This document shows positions 18,530 through 30,441 of a stretch of DNA of 64,000 nucleotides, piece after piece. Under the pieces are notes generated by a model. That model was not told where the DNA came from and searched no databases. It saw only the letters and a program-made list of their open reading frames with translations. The translations under genes were made by a program, and so were the position numbers. How positions within the stretch are numbered: position 1 is the stretch's first letter; each line of letters begins with the position of its first letter. Origin of the DNA: Phytophthora sp. 'mugwort' (lineage: Eukaryota; Oomycota; Peronosporomycetes; Peronosporales; Peronosporaceae); assembly GCA_033558025.1 (NCBI GenBank), contig JAUCEF010000016.1, forward strand, positions 1,798,001-1,862,000, in the 5' to 3' direction.

Positions 18530-19498
18530 AAGTAACCATCAAGACGCTCCCGCTGCCCAAGCCCTCGCCGCACTTTCCGGTCAAGTCGACCACGTCAAAC
18601 GAGATTCTGCAAGCGCTCAAGACGCGGAGACTTTCCCTGAAATGGGTGGTTTTCCTCTGCGCAAGGCGGCGAGCGGCTGGATCGTTTCGAGGGATTCCTT
18701 GAAGGCCTGGTGCAAGATATTGTGCGGGACCGCATGGAGCGGGCTCAGCTGCAACGCGAACCGGTGTCCGAGAGCTCTTCAGCTGCGTCAAGCGTGTTCA
18801 GCAAATTTCTTGGCTTCGCATCGGCAGCGCACGAGCAGACTCTGAGTGAGGCGATGGGGATCAACCCCACGTTTAGAGGTGGCGAGAAACCGCAACAAAC
18901 TTACCTGCATACCCAACCACAACAAGTGCAGTTTCAACAGGCGCAGGAGGCACCACATCTGCAGCCTCCGTTATAGACCCAGTACCAGGCGCAGTTCGCA
19001 CCGCCGAGGAACTTTGGGATCAAGCTCTCGACGGCGAAGGATATGAAGCTCCCGATCGAGCGCTTCTCCGGCAATGAGGAGTATGAAGGCCTTGGGGCAG
19101 GCTTCAAAGACTGGGGGCTCTGACAAGCTGATTGCTGCTCAAATGATCAGCGGCGGTGACTGGCTGGAAGAATTCAAGGCCCGTGTACTGAATCGCAACC
19201 TGGAGGGACCTGCCAGGAAGCATTTCGACAGGATGAAAGGGGTATGGACATCCGAGCCGCCCACGCTCGAACACCTTATGAACAGGATGCTCGAGGAGAA
19301 CGAAAAAAAAATAACGGTTGAGCAAGCGACGCGGATGATGAGGGCGAGGAAGCGCACCGAACGATCCTGGACGGAGCAGTACCAATACTTGGTGGCAATC
19401 GCTACTTCGGCTGACTGCTCCGATCGGTTCGTCCTGCGGTACATCTGCTAGTGTGCTCCGCCCGAAACTAGACGAACGATGCAGACGCGCGTCAAGCA
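18522..19498 (+). pseudogene. Copia gag, N-terminal and central part
   Basis: The ATG at 18522 overlaps the PBS. The frame shifts near 18690, stops near 18975 and resumes through NFGIKLSTAKDMKLPIERF to about 19451. Recognisable UBN2-type gag segments include SGGDWLEEFKARVLNRNLEG, WTEQYQYLVAIA and CAPPETRRTMQTRVK. It ends abruptly at the GTCAAGC repeat where the inverted block begins, so the zinc knuckle is not in frame with it. Confidence 0.8.
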
Positions 19499-19808
19499 AA
19501 ATGCTTGCATTCCGTACCAGATGACAACTGGCACCGCTGTCAAGAACCCAAGCGTCGTCGCCAATCTGCCCAACGGCTAGCGCAAAGATAGCATGACTGG
19601 AGCCTCCCCGATCAGGACAGTTCTGCTTGAAATGACCGTATTTATTGCAACCCCAGCATTTCTTGTCGCTGGTGTGCGGGACGGCGTTTGCGACCATGTT
19701 GCCATCGGCAATCCCACGACCGGCACCACGTCCATGGAAGCGCTTCTTGGCGTAGTTGTTCGTCTCCGGCTCGAACGTGCTAGCGATCGGCCAGCTCCCA
19801 CGCTTGAC
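19491..19808 (-). pseudogene. Inverted internal block: Copia gag zinc knuckle and protease
   Basis: On the minus strand the sequence reads GSWPIASTFEPETNNYAKKR, then the CCHC knuckle CWGCNKYGHFKQNC, then the aspartic protease motif WVLDSGASCHL and RNASILL. Gag before it and protease/integrase after it are on the plus strand. The block is bounded by GTCAAGC at 19491-19497 and GCTTGAC at 19802-19808. Flipping it back joins MQTRVK to RGSWPIAS and restores the normal Copia order. A microhomology-mediated inversion of about 304 bp inside the element explains the arrangement. Confidence 0.88.
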
Positions 19809-19834
19809 TCAGGTGGTCCGTATCCGCATAATCA

Positions 19835-22800
19835 TTAATATTATCACATCAGGTTTCTTGTGGAGGATATACTGGCGTGATACTATTGTCGCTGATGGGC
19901 AAATTCTTGCGGTGGCCAAGAAGGGGACTGTGATGCTGCGTGCTGCAGTTGATGACCACGAGCATGATGTGATGGTAAGCGACGTATACTAGCGGCTGGA
20001 CTCGCGCAAAACTAATTGTCCTATTGCAAGCTTAAAGGATGGCGCTGGTGTAACCGCCGCTATCTCAAACGCATTGTCGACGGGGCACGCGCGTTCGAAG
20101 TGAACTAGCTCAAACGATGTCTTAATGGTGAGCACGTCGGCACGAGCACGCGGGTGGGAAGGAGTAGCGTCGTGTATGCGGCGCTCCAGTCTTCAGAGAC
20201 AGATCCTACCCATCCCAACGCGATCAAGTACACGCTGATGGAGTTACACGCGCGGCTCAGGCACCTCAGATACGACACTGTGGAAACCATGGCTGATGCC
20301 CACGGGTCCGGCATCGAGCTCACCGACCGCACCCGAGTAAATATGAACAGTGTAAGCAGTCCAAGAATGTGCAGTCCGAGAAGGATTCAAGCAAGCACTC
20401 ACCAATTGACAGGATTGGAAGTGTAATTGCAGTGACCTTAAAGGTCCGATAACCCCTGTTGATCGCAACGGCAACCGGTACATGGTCCACTTCATCGACC
20501 ACAATACCAATTACTATAGGGTATTCGTGGTAAGGAGGAAAGATCAAGCAGCCAAGATGTTCGAGCATTTCTTGGTGTACTTCGAACGCAGGTTCAACTG
20601 CAAAGTGCACGTACTTCGAACGGATGGAGGTGGTGAGTATGGGAAATGTGGATCTGTTCTGTCAGTCAAACGGTGCACAGGACGGTACTTACATGGCACG
20701 CTCTACGATCTTCGCCAGTGGACTTGCGTTTCATTTCTGGGGAGACGCCGTTCAAAATACGCGGCGTATATCCTGAACAGGAGTTCGACCAACGCCAACC
20801 CGAATTGAACTTCATCACATCAGATGCTGACAGGCGACAAACCTCAGCTGACAGATATCGTAGTGTTCGGCAGGCCGTGCACGGCATTTCGCGATCCGGG
20901 GAAGGCGGCTTGGAAGCCAAGAACGGAAGCCGGTACGATCGTGGGGAAAAACGACGAGACCGGGTGCAAAGTGTACTTGCCTCGGGATCGCGTCGTCATT
21001 GTTACTCTTCACGTGCAAAACATCGAGACTCTCGACATTGCTGGCAACATGCAGTGGCAAGCTCAACTACGCAGAGAAGATCCCGAATTGGACCATGCGC
21101 TCTTGGAGCAGGAGAAAACTGCTCAACGGAAGCATCAGCGAGGAGGTATCCAGCACAGGAAGAAGACAAGACGCGGAAAGAGAGCTGGGCAGAAAACCAC
21201 AAGGTCGAAACACGGCTCAACGATAACAGCTTCTGTCCCGGTAACCGGTGCTGCGCCAGCGACAACGACGATGCCTGAGCATCCTGGACACTCGCGTATG
21301 CAAACTCGCAATATGGGGAGCAAGTATCTGCCAGTGGCCATGGTCATCATCGCATCTGACCCCCGAAACTGCACGGAAGAGATGCGGCCGTCGCCCTCAC
21401 GCAACTGGCAGGCAATGGTCGACGAGATATAGGCACTGGAAGAAAACAGCACCTGGGAGCTCGTGATGAAAGCTCCGCACGTCAAACTGATCCGCTCCAA
21501 GCGGGTGTTCAAGACAAAAAACACGCCGATGGGACACTCGAACGATTCAAGGCTAGACTGGTAGCCTGCGGCAATGAACACGAATATAGCGTCGACTACA
21601 CGGACACGTTCAGCGCTGCGTTTGTAATGATGTCGAACAAGTTACTCCTTGCGCTGTCAAGGAAACTGCGCGTGCCAGCCCGGCTTGGCGACATTCCTAA
21701 CGTATATGTCAAGGCTGAGAAGGAACAAAATCTGGAGATCCTGCTTCACTTCCTGCAAGACATGGAAATTGATGCATTAACACTTAAGGAATCTCGGAGT
21801 AACAAGCACAAGGCAGATGGCGCTGCGTCGGCGCAAAGTTTATACGGACTCAAGCAGTCCGGGCGTCTGTGGGCACGCCACTTGCGCGACATCCTGCTCC
21901 GACTTGGCTTTGAGCAGTGCTACACAGACTCATTGCATCTACAGGAAAGGCACTGGTGCAGACCTGACACTGGTCGGTGTGTATGTTGACGATTTGCTCA
22001 TGGGATCTACCGAGGCGAATGATGACAAGTTTGTTTTAGTGACATGGCCGTATTGGACGTGAAGATCCTCGGGATTGTGTCGAAGTTTCTCGGTATGGCT
22101 ATCTCATACGACGAGGAGCACGGATACCTGATCGAGCAGAATCAAGCTATTCAGGAACGCTTGCTCCGATTCGGACTCTCCGAAGCGAACTCGGTGCGAG
22201 TGCCGAGTAGCGACGACTAAGATGTCGACGACTGTATTTGCTCCAGAACAAATATGAGGGCACTGCAGCACGCCCACCTGTCACTTTTTCCAGTCGCTTG
22301 TTGGCAGTCTATTGTGAATCGCAAGGTGCACGAGACCAGACATCGTTTTCGCGGTGCACCAGGTAACGCGCAGGACACATGCTCCGCGAGAAGGAGACTG
22401 GCGTCGGGCAAAGAGAATTGCCGTTACTTAAAGGGGACGATTGATCAGAAGTTCTGTATGGAAGGCGAGACGTATGCTGAACAAGAGGTGGGTGTCAGAC
22501 TCGAAGGGTATGGTATGCGGACTGCGCTGCTGATCACGCGGACCGGAGGTCCGTTAGCGGAGGTATGCTGGGCGTGGACGGGATGGTCGTGGGCTGGCTC
22601 TACAAGAAGCAGACCAGCGTCGCACTTTCGACGATGGAGGCTGAGTTTGTAGCCGGCTCACAAGTGGAGAGTGATCTCCTCGGCCTGCGCGGGCTGCTCG
22701 GAGAGCTTGCTGTCACGGTGCAAGATCCGACGATTCTGCACGTTGACAATCCAGCGGCGATCAAGCAAATGGAAGGCGAAGCCTCATCCGGCAAAGCAAA

Positions 22801-22960
22801 ACACATCGACGTCCGGTTCAAATTCGTGAAAGACTTCGTGAAGAAGGGCGTAATCGTCGTCGAGTATTGTGAGTCGCGTATGATGCAGGCGGACATACTG
22901 ACTAAGGTGTTTCCGGCACCACGACTTGACGAATTGCGTGACCTCGCTTCACTCAAGTGA
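19835..22960 (+). pseudogene. Copia pol: end of protease, integrase, reverse transcriptase, RNase H
   Basis: Plus-strand pieces in order: VADGQILAVAKKG (protease end), an integrase zinc-binding region near 20240, an integrase core with FIDHNTNYYRVF and LRTDGGGEYG, GRPCTAFRDPGKAAWKPR, an RT start ENSTWELV, LYGLKQSGRLWARHL, the catalytic VYVDDLLMGS (about 21980), and RNase H with STMEAEFVAGSQ and KHIDVRFKFVKD. The last block, from about 22565 to the TGA at 22960, is open for 131 codons. Numerous frame breaks lie between blocks. The order IN-RT-RH is diagnostic of Ty1/Copia. Confidence 0.9.
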
Positions 22961-22969
22961 GGACGGCCC

Positions 22970-22978
22970 GGGGAGGAG
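22970..22978 (+). promoter_or_regulatory. Copia polypurine tract
   Basis: GGGGAGGAG lies immediately before the 3' LTR, the expected plus-strand primer site. Confidence 0.8.
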
Positions 22979-23167
22979 TGTTGAAGAGGTGTATAAGCTT
23001 CAGTAGTTACTGAACCACCGACTATTCGCGACCCCTGGGTATAGGTAACGGACATAGGCACAGGGACACCTAGGTAACGGATGCGAGCGGCAGCATTGCT
23101 CCGCTTGCGCTCTAAATCCCCTCAGTTCCAGTTCAACCAGCTCCTGCACAAGCAACCCCATTCAACA
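22979..23167 (+). repeat. Copia 3' LTR
   Basis: 189 bp, starting TGTTG and ending CAACA (perfect 5-bp inverted ends). It is followed by the target duplication CACTA. Confidence 0.92.
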
Positions 23168-23189
23168 CACTATGATGCAGTAGCTGAAC

Positions 23190-23220
<31 letters not shown>

Positions 23221-23696
23221 ATGGGCACCACTAGTAGCTTAGCTCTGGTTATCGGTCTGTTGAAGCTGCCGCTCAACTTTTTATAAATTTAATGACAGAG
23301 GACTCGTGAGCTCGAGGTACGTACGACAGTGATGTGTCAGTGGCACTGCACGCGGCCTTGAGGGTCTCAACGCTGCTACTCGGTAATAGTAAAGTTAAAC
23401 CCGGTAGTAGTAAAGTTAAAAGACGCGCACAGCTGCACCCACGTTATTAATCGTGCTTGTCAGCTCCACACAGCCCGTTACTTAATCGACACAATAACTG
23501 ATGAACTCCCGAGAGTTACAATCATTACGCGTACCTCAACCTCGCGCACTTTCGAACGGTAAGGCTTAAACTACTTCCAGGTAGTCGCGATTGGTGGTAA
23601 CAGCTTCTTACCGATTCCCTTGCAGCACATGCCGGGTTGAAAGGGCGGGGGGGGGGGGGGGCTTTTTCAGATTTCCCCGATAGAGAGGAATCCAAA
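23168..23696. other. Non-coding stretch with (TA)n microsatellite and G-run
   Basis: A TA/AT run of about 27 bp lies at 23190-23216. Two near-copies of GGTARTAGTAAAGTTAAA lie at about 23380-23420. A run of 15 G occurs at 23647-23661. No gene is recognised before the ATG at 23697. Confidence 0.5.
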
Positions 23697-26600
23697 ATGG
23701 AGGGCGAGCGGCTCAATGAAGCGAAGTCCGATGACGGCTGTGTAGTATTTCCAGCGCTTACGTGCGAGTGCAAGGTTATGCGTTGCCAGGTCAGCACGTG
23801 CGGAAGATGTCCTCGTTGCGGCTGCGAGTGCGACGGCGCATCCGTGGCCGTAAAGACCTCAAGAAGGCGTGGTAGACCGCGTCGCATTCGAGTACCCAAC
23901 GCCGCACCAGGGCAGCCCCCATACGACGCGGGATAGGACAAATATCACGACCACATCAACGGGAGTGCTACCGAAGCCAGATTTCTGTCGTTCGGCAAAC
24001 TTCGTCGACGATGGGCCGGACAGTGGATCATAGTGTGGAGAAAAATGCTAATTGTTCGCCTATACTTCGGTTTCCAAAAGCGATGGCTGATTCAGTAGCT
24101 GCGAATGCTGCCTCCAGCACGAGCGAGACAAACGGAAAGCCCACCTGCTGATGTTGGGTTTGGTATTTCAAGCGAAGACGAAATGGATCTTTTGTCACCT
24201 TTTTTCACGCCAACACCAGCGCGCGAGGTTCACACAATGCCAGATATTTTTGCCCGCATGCGCTTCCTCAATTGTGACGACGATCTGGTGGAGTTTATGA
24301 AAAAAAGCTACCAGCAAAGGAAAAACGATACTCAGCCGCCGTTGTGATGACGATACAGCCAACAGGGAATGCAATCAAGCCAATAACCGACGCTAGTGTA
24401 TCTCCCTGCATAAAGTATAGGCTATCAGGATGCAGCCCAACGCGAATCGCCTGGGGCGGAACACCAGAATGGTCGTGACAATTCCGCAGAAACACCACGT
24501 CAGCTTATTTCACTTGCCGACAATTAAGGTGTAGGCCTGGTGGCGCTGGGGGTTCCTTGCGAGGAGGCATTCACTGCTGCTAGGTTCCTCCGAAGGAGCG
24601 AGCTATCGGTTGTGCTGAATCTGGAACACGGTCAAGTCTGCTAGCTAATTCCACTTCATCTGACGATGGTCAACCAATTGTCCATCTGCCATCATCAATT
24701 GGCGACGGCGAGCGGGCTGGTCGTAGTACTAATCGGCCTCCCGGTCAGCCTGTCGAGCGGCATCAGCGAGCTAAACGCTAAGGCTTATGCGCTTACTGGT
24801 GAATCGAGTCGTTGAGATATTGTGTGGAGCCGAGGCTGCTCCAACGTTTTTGAAGCTCTTCAGCGAGGTAATTGCTTCAGGTGGGCTCTCATCTCAGTGT
24901 GATTTACCTAATCTGGTAAATTGTTGCGGCTACAAAACGAGGATCGATCGGGAGTCGCTGTATCCGCGCGCAAATGTTCTCTCTTTTCACTGGCGGCACT
25001 GAAGACAGCGTGTGAGCAGGTTGGCGGGTTTGCGTTTGGAAATAATAGTTACACGGCTGGGCGAAACGATCTTGGGGTCCTCGTGGATCAAGGTGCGCTG
25101 GAGAAAAGGGACCTGGTCTCGTGCCAGATACGATCGGCGGGTCCTTGACGATAGCATTGAGTACACATGTTCGATGGAAAACGTGGCATTTTTATTGTGG
25201 GGAACCAGAAAGATAAAGGTGGACGGTCAAACCCACTATGTGGCCTCGATCCAGCGTCGCAAGCCGATTAACGTGATGTTTGATAAGTATCGTGCTCATG
25301 GTGATAGAGCCACAGTATCAAAGCGCGCACTCTATCGGATCGCTGGGTTTTTTATTCATGGTGAAATGCAAGCTCGTAGAGCTGTTGAATATGTCACTGG
25401 TTTACTCGTGAACGATAATTTAATAATAAAAGCCGCAATGTGTGTTGTCGGTCATGCATAGCCTATACACGCTACTAGCTGATACTAGAGAGCGCCTGAA
25501 ATACACCGGAGCTGATGTTACCTCGTTAGGTGGTTGGGATGACTCGTGAATGAAGTTGTTCATGGGTCATCGGATACGTGTAAGAAATCAGCAACGAGTC
25601 ATGCAGGCTGCAGCCGAAGCGATGAAGGCCACATGCGATACGGTTTTAGATGAAGCCATCCTGACCCTGGACATCAAGATGAAACTTGAGCCACAATATT
25701 TCCGAGAGAAGACAGTGAATCACTACGGAAAGCGCGGGATGTCTTGCGATGCTGAGGTACTGAACGTTTGATGCTGAGCTGGGGGAATCGATTGAAACGA
25801 AGCTGTATTTTGGTCAAATCTGCAACGGCGATAACAAGCAAGGCAAACAGTCGATTGTTGCCCTTGTGGGCGCAGTGCTGCTGTCGCTTAAGCAAGATGT
25901 TCCTCAGATTACCCGACTCACGTTTCAGTCTGATAATGCGTCGAGTTACCAGAATGCTTACGTACGATGGAAGCTCCCAGTGATTGAAGCAGCCCATGGA
26001 TTCATCGTCTCACGATACATGCACACTGACACCTAAGACGGTAAGTCGATGCGTGACGCTCACTTTGCCACAGCAACAAGAAATGTGAAAGCTTGGGTCG
26101 AGAAGGCCTTGACTGCGTTACTCCTCCACAGGTCACAAAAAAGCGCTGGCCGCTAGTGGTGGACTGACAAACAGCGTTGCGGAGCTTGTGGAACATGACA
26201 GGTTAAAAGGGATGGAGCTTTATCGAAAGGCCAGGCCAATGAAGAAAGCCTAGTCTAAGATTATTGATCGAACGAATGACGTTTTTTTTTACGATATGGA
26301 GTCGATGCTACCAATTTCGGGGCATTTTGACTAGACCTCATGTTCTTCCGTTTCAAATGAGGGTATTTGCATATTCTCACATTGCGAGAGCATTCGGATT
26401 AATGCTGATCCGGGAAAATGCACTTGCTCCATTGCTGATGAACCCACGTCTTTAAGAATGCGTGAGAATGAAATCGGTGCTGGTTATACTCAAAATACAG
26501 TTGAAAATAGCAAGTGTTGTCATTGAAAGATGCCAAGAGTGATGCTCAACGGCGCTTGTGTTTCAACAGTGATGATGAGGTCACTAATCTGGATGGGGCA

Positions 26601-27560
26601 ACGACGGAGACCACCGCTGACGATAGACTGACGAGAATGAAGTAATGATGGAGATCAATGCTGAAGACACCGAAACATTGATCGATGAAGATAATGGTAA
26701 CGATGATGAAGTGGATAATGACGACAGCCAGGACGACGACGTCATCCCGTCTCAAAATGCTACAGGCGTTCTCATTGGTATTCGAATCACCACAAAGGCG
26801 CAGCTCCGCCGGCGCTCGCGAATACCGGGCCGTCAAGGTATTCGATGCCGTTCGAGTCGCACCACCGTTGGCTGTGTCCCGGAAAAGGGTGTAGAGTCGT
26901 ATGTGAAGCGCGGCGCCCTGGAGCTGAAGATCGATGGTAATTTTGGACAAATACTCGATTCTGCTGGTTTGGATGCAAGATTGTTGCTGTTGTTACTGCT
27001 GACGTATCAAGCTGCCCAATATGCTGGAAAGAGGCTAGGCTCAGCGCCCGAATCGCGGTGAAATGTATGGCGTCAAATACATATTCTTCTATGAGAAAGA
27101 AAATGAGAATATGTTTTGTAAAGGCGAAAAGGATAGCAGCCAAAAGATTGAGTCGGCTCGAATGCTGGAGAATCTTGTGGCAATGTATCCACACCGGTTT
27201 AATTTACCCCGGGGAAAATGAAATTCGAGGCTTCATAACGCGGCTTATGAGGCAATCATGTCGCATTCAGCCCCCCAGCTCTGATTCGGTTAGCCATTTA
27301 CCGCAACAATGCGATGGCGACTCTGAAGTTGCGTTTCCTGATTAGCCTGCAATGAACTCTAATACTGAGCTCAATCGTACCCGAAAATGTTGACGTCTAC
27401 CACTTGATCCAACTCAAGTCAAGTTTCTATCCGAAATTTTAGCTGAGAATCCCCAGATCATGCCGAGGAATGCATTAAAGTTGTTCTACGAGCACTTTCC
27501 AGCATGTGAAGGTAATGCTGACAGAAAACGGATACGCGACAAGGTGACGACCGAGCAACA
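23697..27560 (+). pseudogene. Large transposon-like ORF relic, family unnamed
   Basis: The ATG at 23697 opens a frame with a Cys cluster (FPALTCECKVMRCQVSTCGRC and RCGCECDG) and an AT-hook-like RRRGRPRR, stopping at 23936. Further same-strand islands in varying frames: SSEDEMDLLSPFF near 24160, CGYKTRIDRESLYPRANV near 24930, YTCSMENVAFLLWGTRKIKVDG near 25160-25225, HRIRVRNQQRVMQAA near 25570, LEPQYFREKTVNHYGKRGMS near 25685, LTFQSDNASSYQNAYVRW near 25920, an AHFATATRNVKAWVEKA block near 26060-26110, an acidic linker near 26650-26750, and a second domain near 27060-27440. This looks like one long repeat-encoded protein of a type common in oomycete genomes. The Asp-rich DNASSYQNA and DAHFA blocks could belong to an RNase H-fold transposase, but I cannot name the superfamily. 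Confidence 0.5.
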
Positions 27561-28813
27561 AGTCGAAGCGATTTCGAATTGATCCTTGAGGCCAAAGTGC
27601 TGGTGCCAGCTCAACAATACAGTGGTTTAGATTCTGCTTGGTGGAGCGGACGTCGAGCTTTGGTGCTGTTGCGCTAAATATTTGGTCATGGCGACACGAA
27701 GGTGACGAAACGTAGGTGCCAAAACGGATTATGGAACGTGCCGCGAAAAAGTTGCCTCTGGTTGCCATTCTGGCAATCCGCTCAATCAAATCACCATGAG
27801 TGACGTTTTGGCTAGTACGTCAAGCCGTCACAGTGTTATTCAACTGGTTCAGTTTTCACAGGTAAAGACGTCCTATCCGTGACCGCGTACCGGTCTGACT
27901 ACGTGGACGAGGTGCGGATGAAGAGCATGTATACGACTTACCCAGGCCGGGCGTATCGGTACTTCAAGGACGAGCAGAATTTTCCGTTTTGTTGGGGTCT
28001 CCGCTACACGCTGTGTCGTTTTCGTTGTCCATCGACAATGGTAAGCGTGAATTCAAACTCACTCAACCGCGGGATCTACACAGTATGCGATCTGTCACTG
28101 AGAACGTGGGTTTCTCGAGCGGGAGGTATCCGACAACTAGAACGCGACAGTCTCGGTAGTGGCGTCGAATGACAGCGAGTGAGTGGGGGCGAGGTGGCTT
28201 TGTGTTCTTTCGTCTAGTAAGCACAGACGCGACCCGGCGACTCTGCTGAACGAGCAGCTGTTCGACTAGGGCGCCCTTCGAAGAGCAAACGCATGGGTTT
28301 CACGGTGGTTCGGAGAATGTTAGAGTTGGCGGACATGGATGGAAACTTGGTGAGCCATCCCGGTTCGTACTAAATCGTGGTGAACTACGGCGCGAGCGAA
28401 CGTGATGGTCAGCCCTTGCGCACCAGGTCCTCGTTTTTCGGGGCCATCTAGCTGGCAGCAGGTTCCGCGTTCTCTTGTGGATGTCGAAAACCGAGCGCCT
28501 CGCCAGGCTGTGTGATAGTCGATGGAGCGTAGAAGTGAAGTGGGCAGTGGGACGAATATCTCACTCAACAGGTGGTAGGATGAGCCCCGCGAGTAGTTTT
28601 AGAACTTTCAAATAGACCCACAACCACACGGTGGAGGCGCGCTGTTGAGGCGGCACTGACAAGAGCTATAGTCCTCTGAGCTCGCGTTAAGGGCTATTGA
28701 GTAGGTTTTAGATTCTCAGCTGTTGATTCATACCAGGTACGGCATGTAACTAGTATTGCCGGATTTACCTGTTCCTTCACTTTCCACCAAATTTGCTTCT
28801 TGTCTCCCCCCTT
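27561..28813. other. Unrecognised, probably decayed repeat
   Basis: Short plus-strand islands look protein-like (e.g. ELADMDGNLVSHP near 28325) but are broken by stops and match nothing I recognise. No confident feature. Confidence 0.3.
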
Positions 28814-28820
28814 CTTACAG

Positions 28821-29850
28821 GCAACGCCTGTTAAAATAATTGCAATTCGAGTCCGTTATGTTCAAACCATGTTATTTTCCCAGCCCTACCTTGTTTTTGT
28901 AAAAACAAATCATCGTACCCCAAACATACCCTGATAGCAAAGTGTTGTCAGTCGCCAAATATATACCGTATATTGAGACAGTACTGTGTATACTCTGTGA
29001 GACCACACAATCACCTGTGTTTAGCGACTTAGCTGGCGAAGCTCGCGTCCTTCACGTCGACGCTTTTGCGGACCCAAGCCGCTAGTTCTTGGGGATGGGT
29101 GTGCAGCTTGAGCGGGGCTTCTTGTTCTTCACTTACATTTTTTTCCCTGGAGCAGCCTCCTCGCCCGCCGCTCGCTCATCTGCATCATTGTCGCTTCAGC
29201 TTCGCTTACACCCTCGCTTTCACCCCTCGCTCTCTTCTCTCAGCCACTTCATCTTGCGCTTGTTCTGCCTCCTCTCCATGGCTGCTTTCATCACTCCACC
29301 CTCGATTTTGTCGGCATCGCTGGCGTCTCCGCTACTTGCACACCGTGGAGGAGCTCGTCCTGCTCTAATATCGGCAGGCGACCTTCAATCGCCTGCAGCC
29401 GAGCTCCAATATCGCGAATCTGCGACGCTATGAACGCATTGCTTGCGATTTCGCTGCTCATGAGCCGTTTGTCATTCAGTGTCCTATCGTATTGGTTACG
29501 ATAACGTACCAGGTACTCTTCCCCTCCCTCAGGTGCTGCTTGAACTTGGTGGTCTGCATGATCCGGTTGCAGATCGCGAAGATGCGGACAACCCCGCTCC
29601 GTTTGCCTGGCGTGGTGTGTTCGCGGCTGGAGGCTGAATGCATGGGCCCTGGCACATGTCGCCATAGACTCTAAAACGGTACAATGTGCCATTTGGTACA
29701 CTTGCTATCAGGGTATGTTTTGGGTACGGTGTTTGTTTACAAACACATGGATGTTGGTTTTGAAAACAACGGGCCTGATTCGCAAATATTTAAAAATAAC
29801 GGACCCGAAACACAATTTCCCCATAAAATATTATTTGTAGTTACTGCCCC
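28821..29850. mobile_element. TIR DNA transposon of ~1030 bp with TTACAG flanks
   Basis: The left arm 28821-28945 and the right arm about 29697-29850 are imperfect inverted repeats. Shared blocks include CCGTTAT, GTAC followed by CCAAACATACC or CCAAAACATACC, and ACCCTGATAGCAA. TTACAG flanks both ends directly (28815-28820 and 29851-29856), fitting a 6-bp target duplication. The interior has a minus-strand ORF of up to 136 codons (29701-29291) without a recognised domain. It is probably a non-autonomous derivative. The outermost ends match less well than the inner arms, so the exact ends are provisional. Confidence 0.6.
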
Positions 29851-29995
29851 TTACAGTGGTTTTTCGCATAAGGCATATTGTTTTCCGCAAAGCCCACCCC
29901 GAGAGTTGATAGCTCGTAATACGTATAGTTGCCCACCTCGTGTTCGGCAGGATGGCCAATATCAATGCACAAGCTCGACAAAATGTGAAGGAAAA

Positions 29996-30400
29996 TGTAA
30001 CGGTGTTACATGAAGAGTGCCAAGTCACACTTCAGAGCAGGTGTACCCAAGTACACTAAGTGGTGTAGCTAATCATCACTATGACGTCGACGTCATGGAT
30101 AGGTACCACAGCTATGGTACAAAAACCTCAGAGTCACTCAATAGAATAACATCTAGGGTACTTCATAGGTGACATATAGTTAGTATGTAGACGCATTAAA
30201 AGGAGTCACCTGTAAAGAGGAAATGCCATAAACACTGGTAGGAATGGGGTCAACATTGCATGTGCGAGACCAGCACTTTACCGAGACAGGGCATGGGCCT
30301 GTCTGTGGCACATTGAGCAGACAGAGAGTCCAGACAGTCTCGTCCGCTCGCTGATCGTGTCGTGGCCCAATAAATAAGACTACCCAGTAGTGTTTCCGGT
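29996..30400 (+). repeat. Gypsy-type LTR (right end uncertain)
   Basis: It starts TGTAACGGTGTTACATGAAG. It matches, in opposite orientation, the LTR at 45020-45352 through GTGTACCCAA, ATGACGTCATGGATRGGTACCACA, GACGCATTAA and TCACCTGTA. It then diverges but keeps AATAAATAAG near 30368, which could be a polyadenylation region. No matching pol follows, so it is a solo or truncated LTR. Confidence 0.55.
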
Positions 30401-30441
30401 AGTCACTTTGAAAGAAATCCCCCCTCTCTCACAGACCACAT

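Larger units (their letters stand above)
18335..23167 (+). mobile_element. Ty1/Copia LTR retrotransposon (complete, inactive)
   Basis: The element is bounded by two similar LTRs that start TGTTGAAGAGG and end CAATA (5') or CAACA (3'). It is flanked by a 5-bp target duplication, CACTA, at 18330-18334 and 23168-23172. Internal order is PBS, gag, an inverted gag-zinc-knuckle/protease block, integrase, reverse transcriptase, RNase H and PPT. Integrase lies before RT, which defines Copia. Many frameshifts and stops and clear LTR divergence show an old, dead copy. The primer site matches the anticodon region of initiator tRNA-Met, as for Drosophila copia, instead of the tRNA 3' end. Confidence 0.92.
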
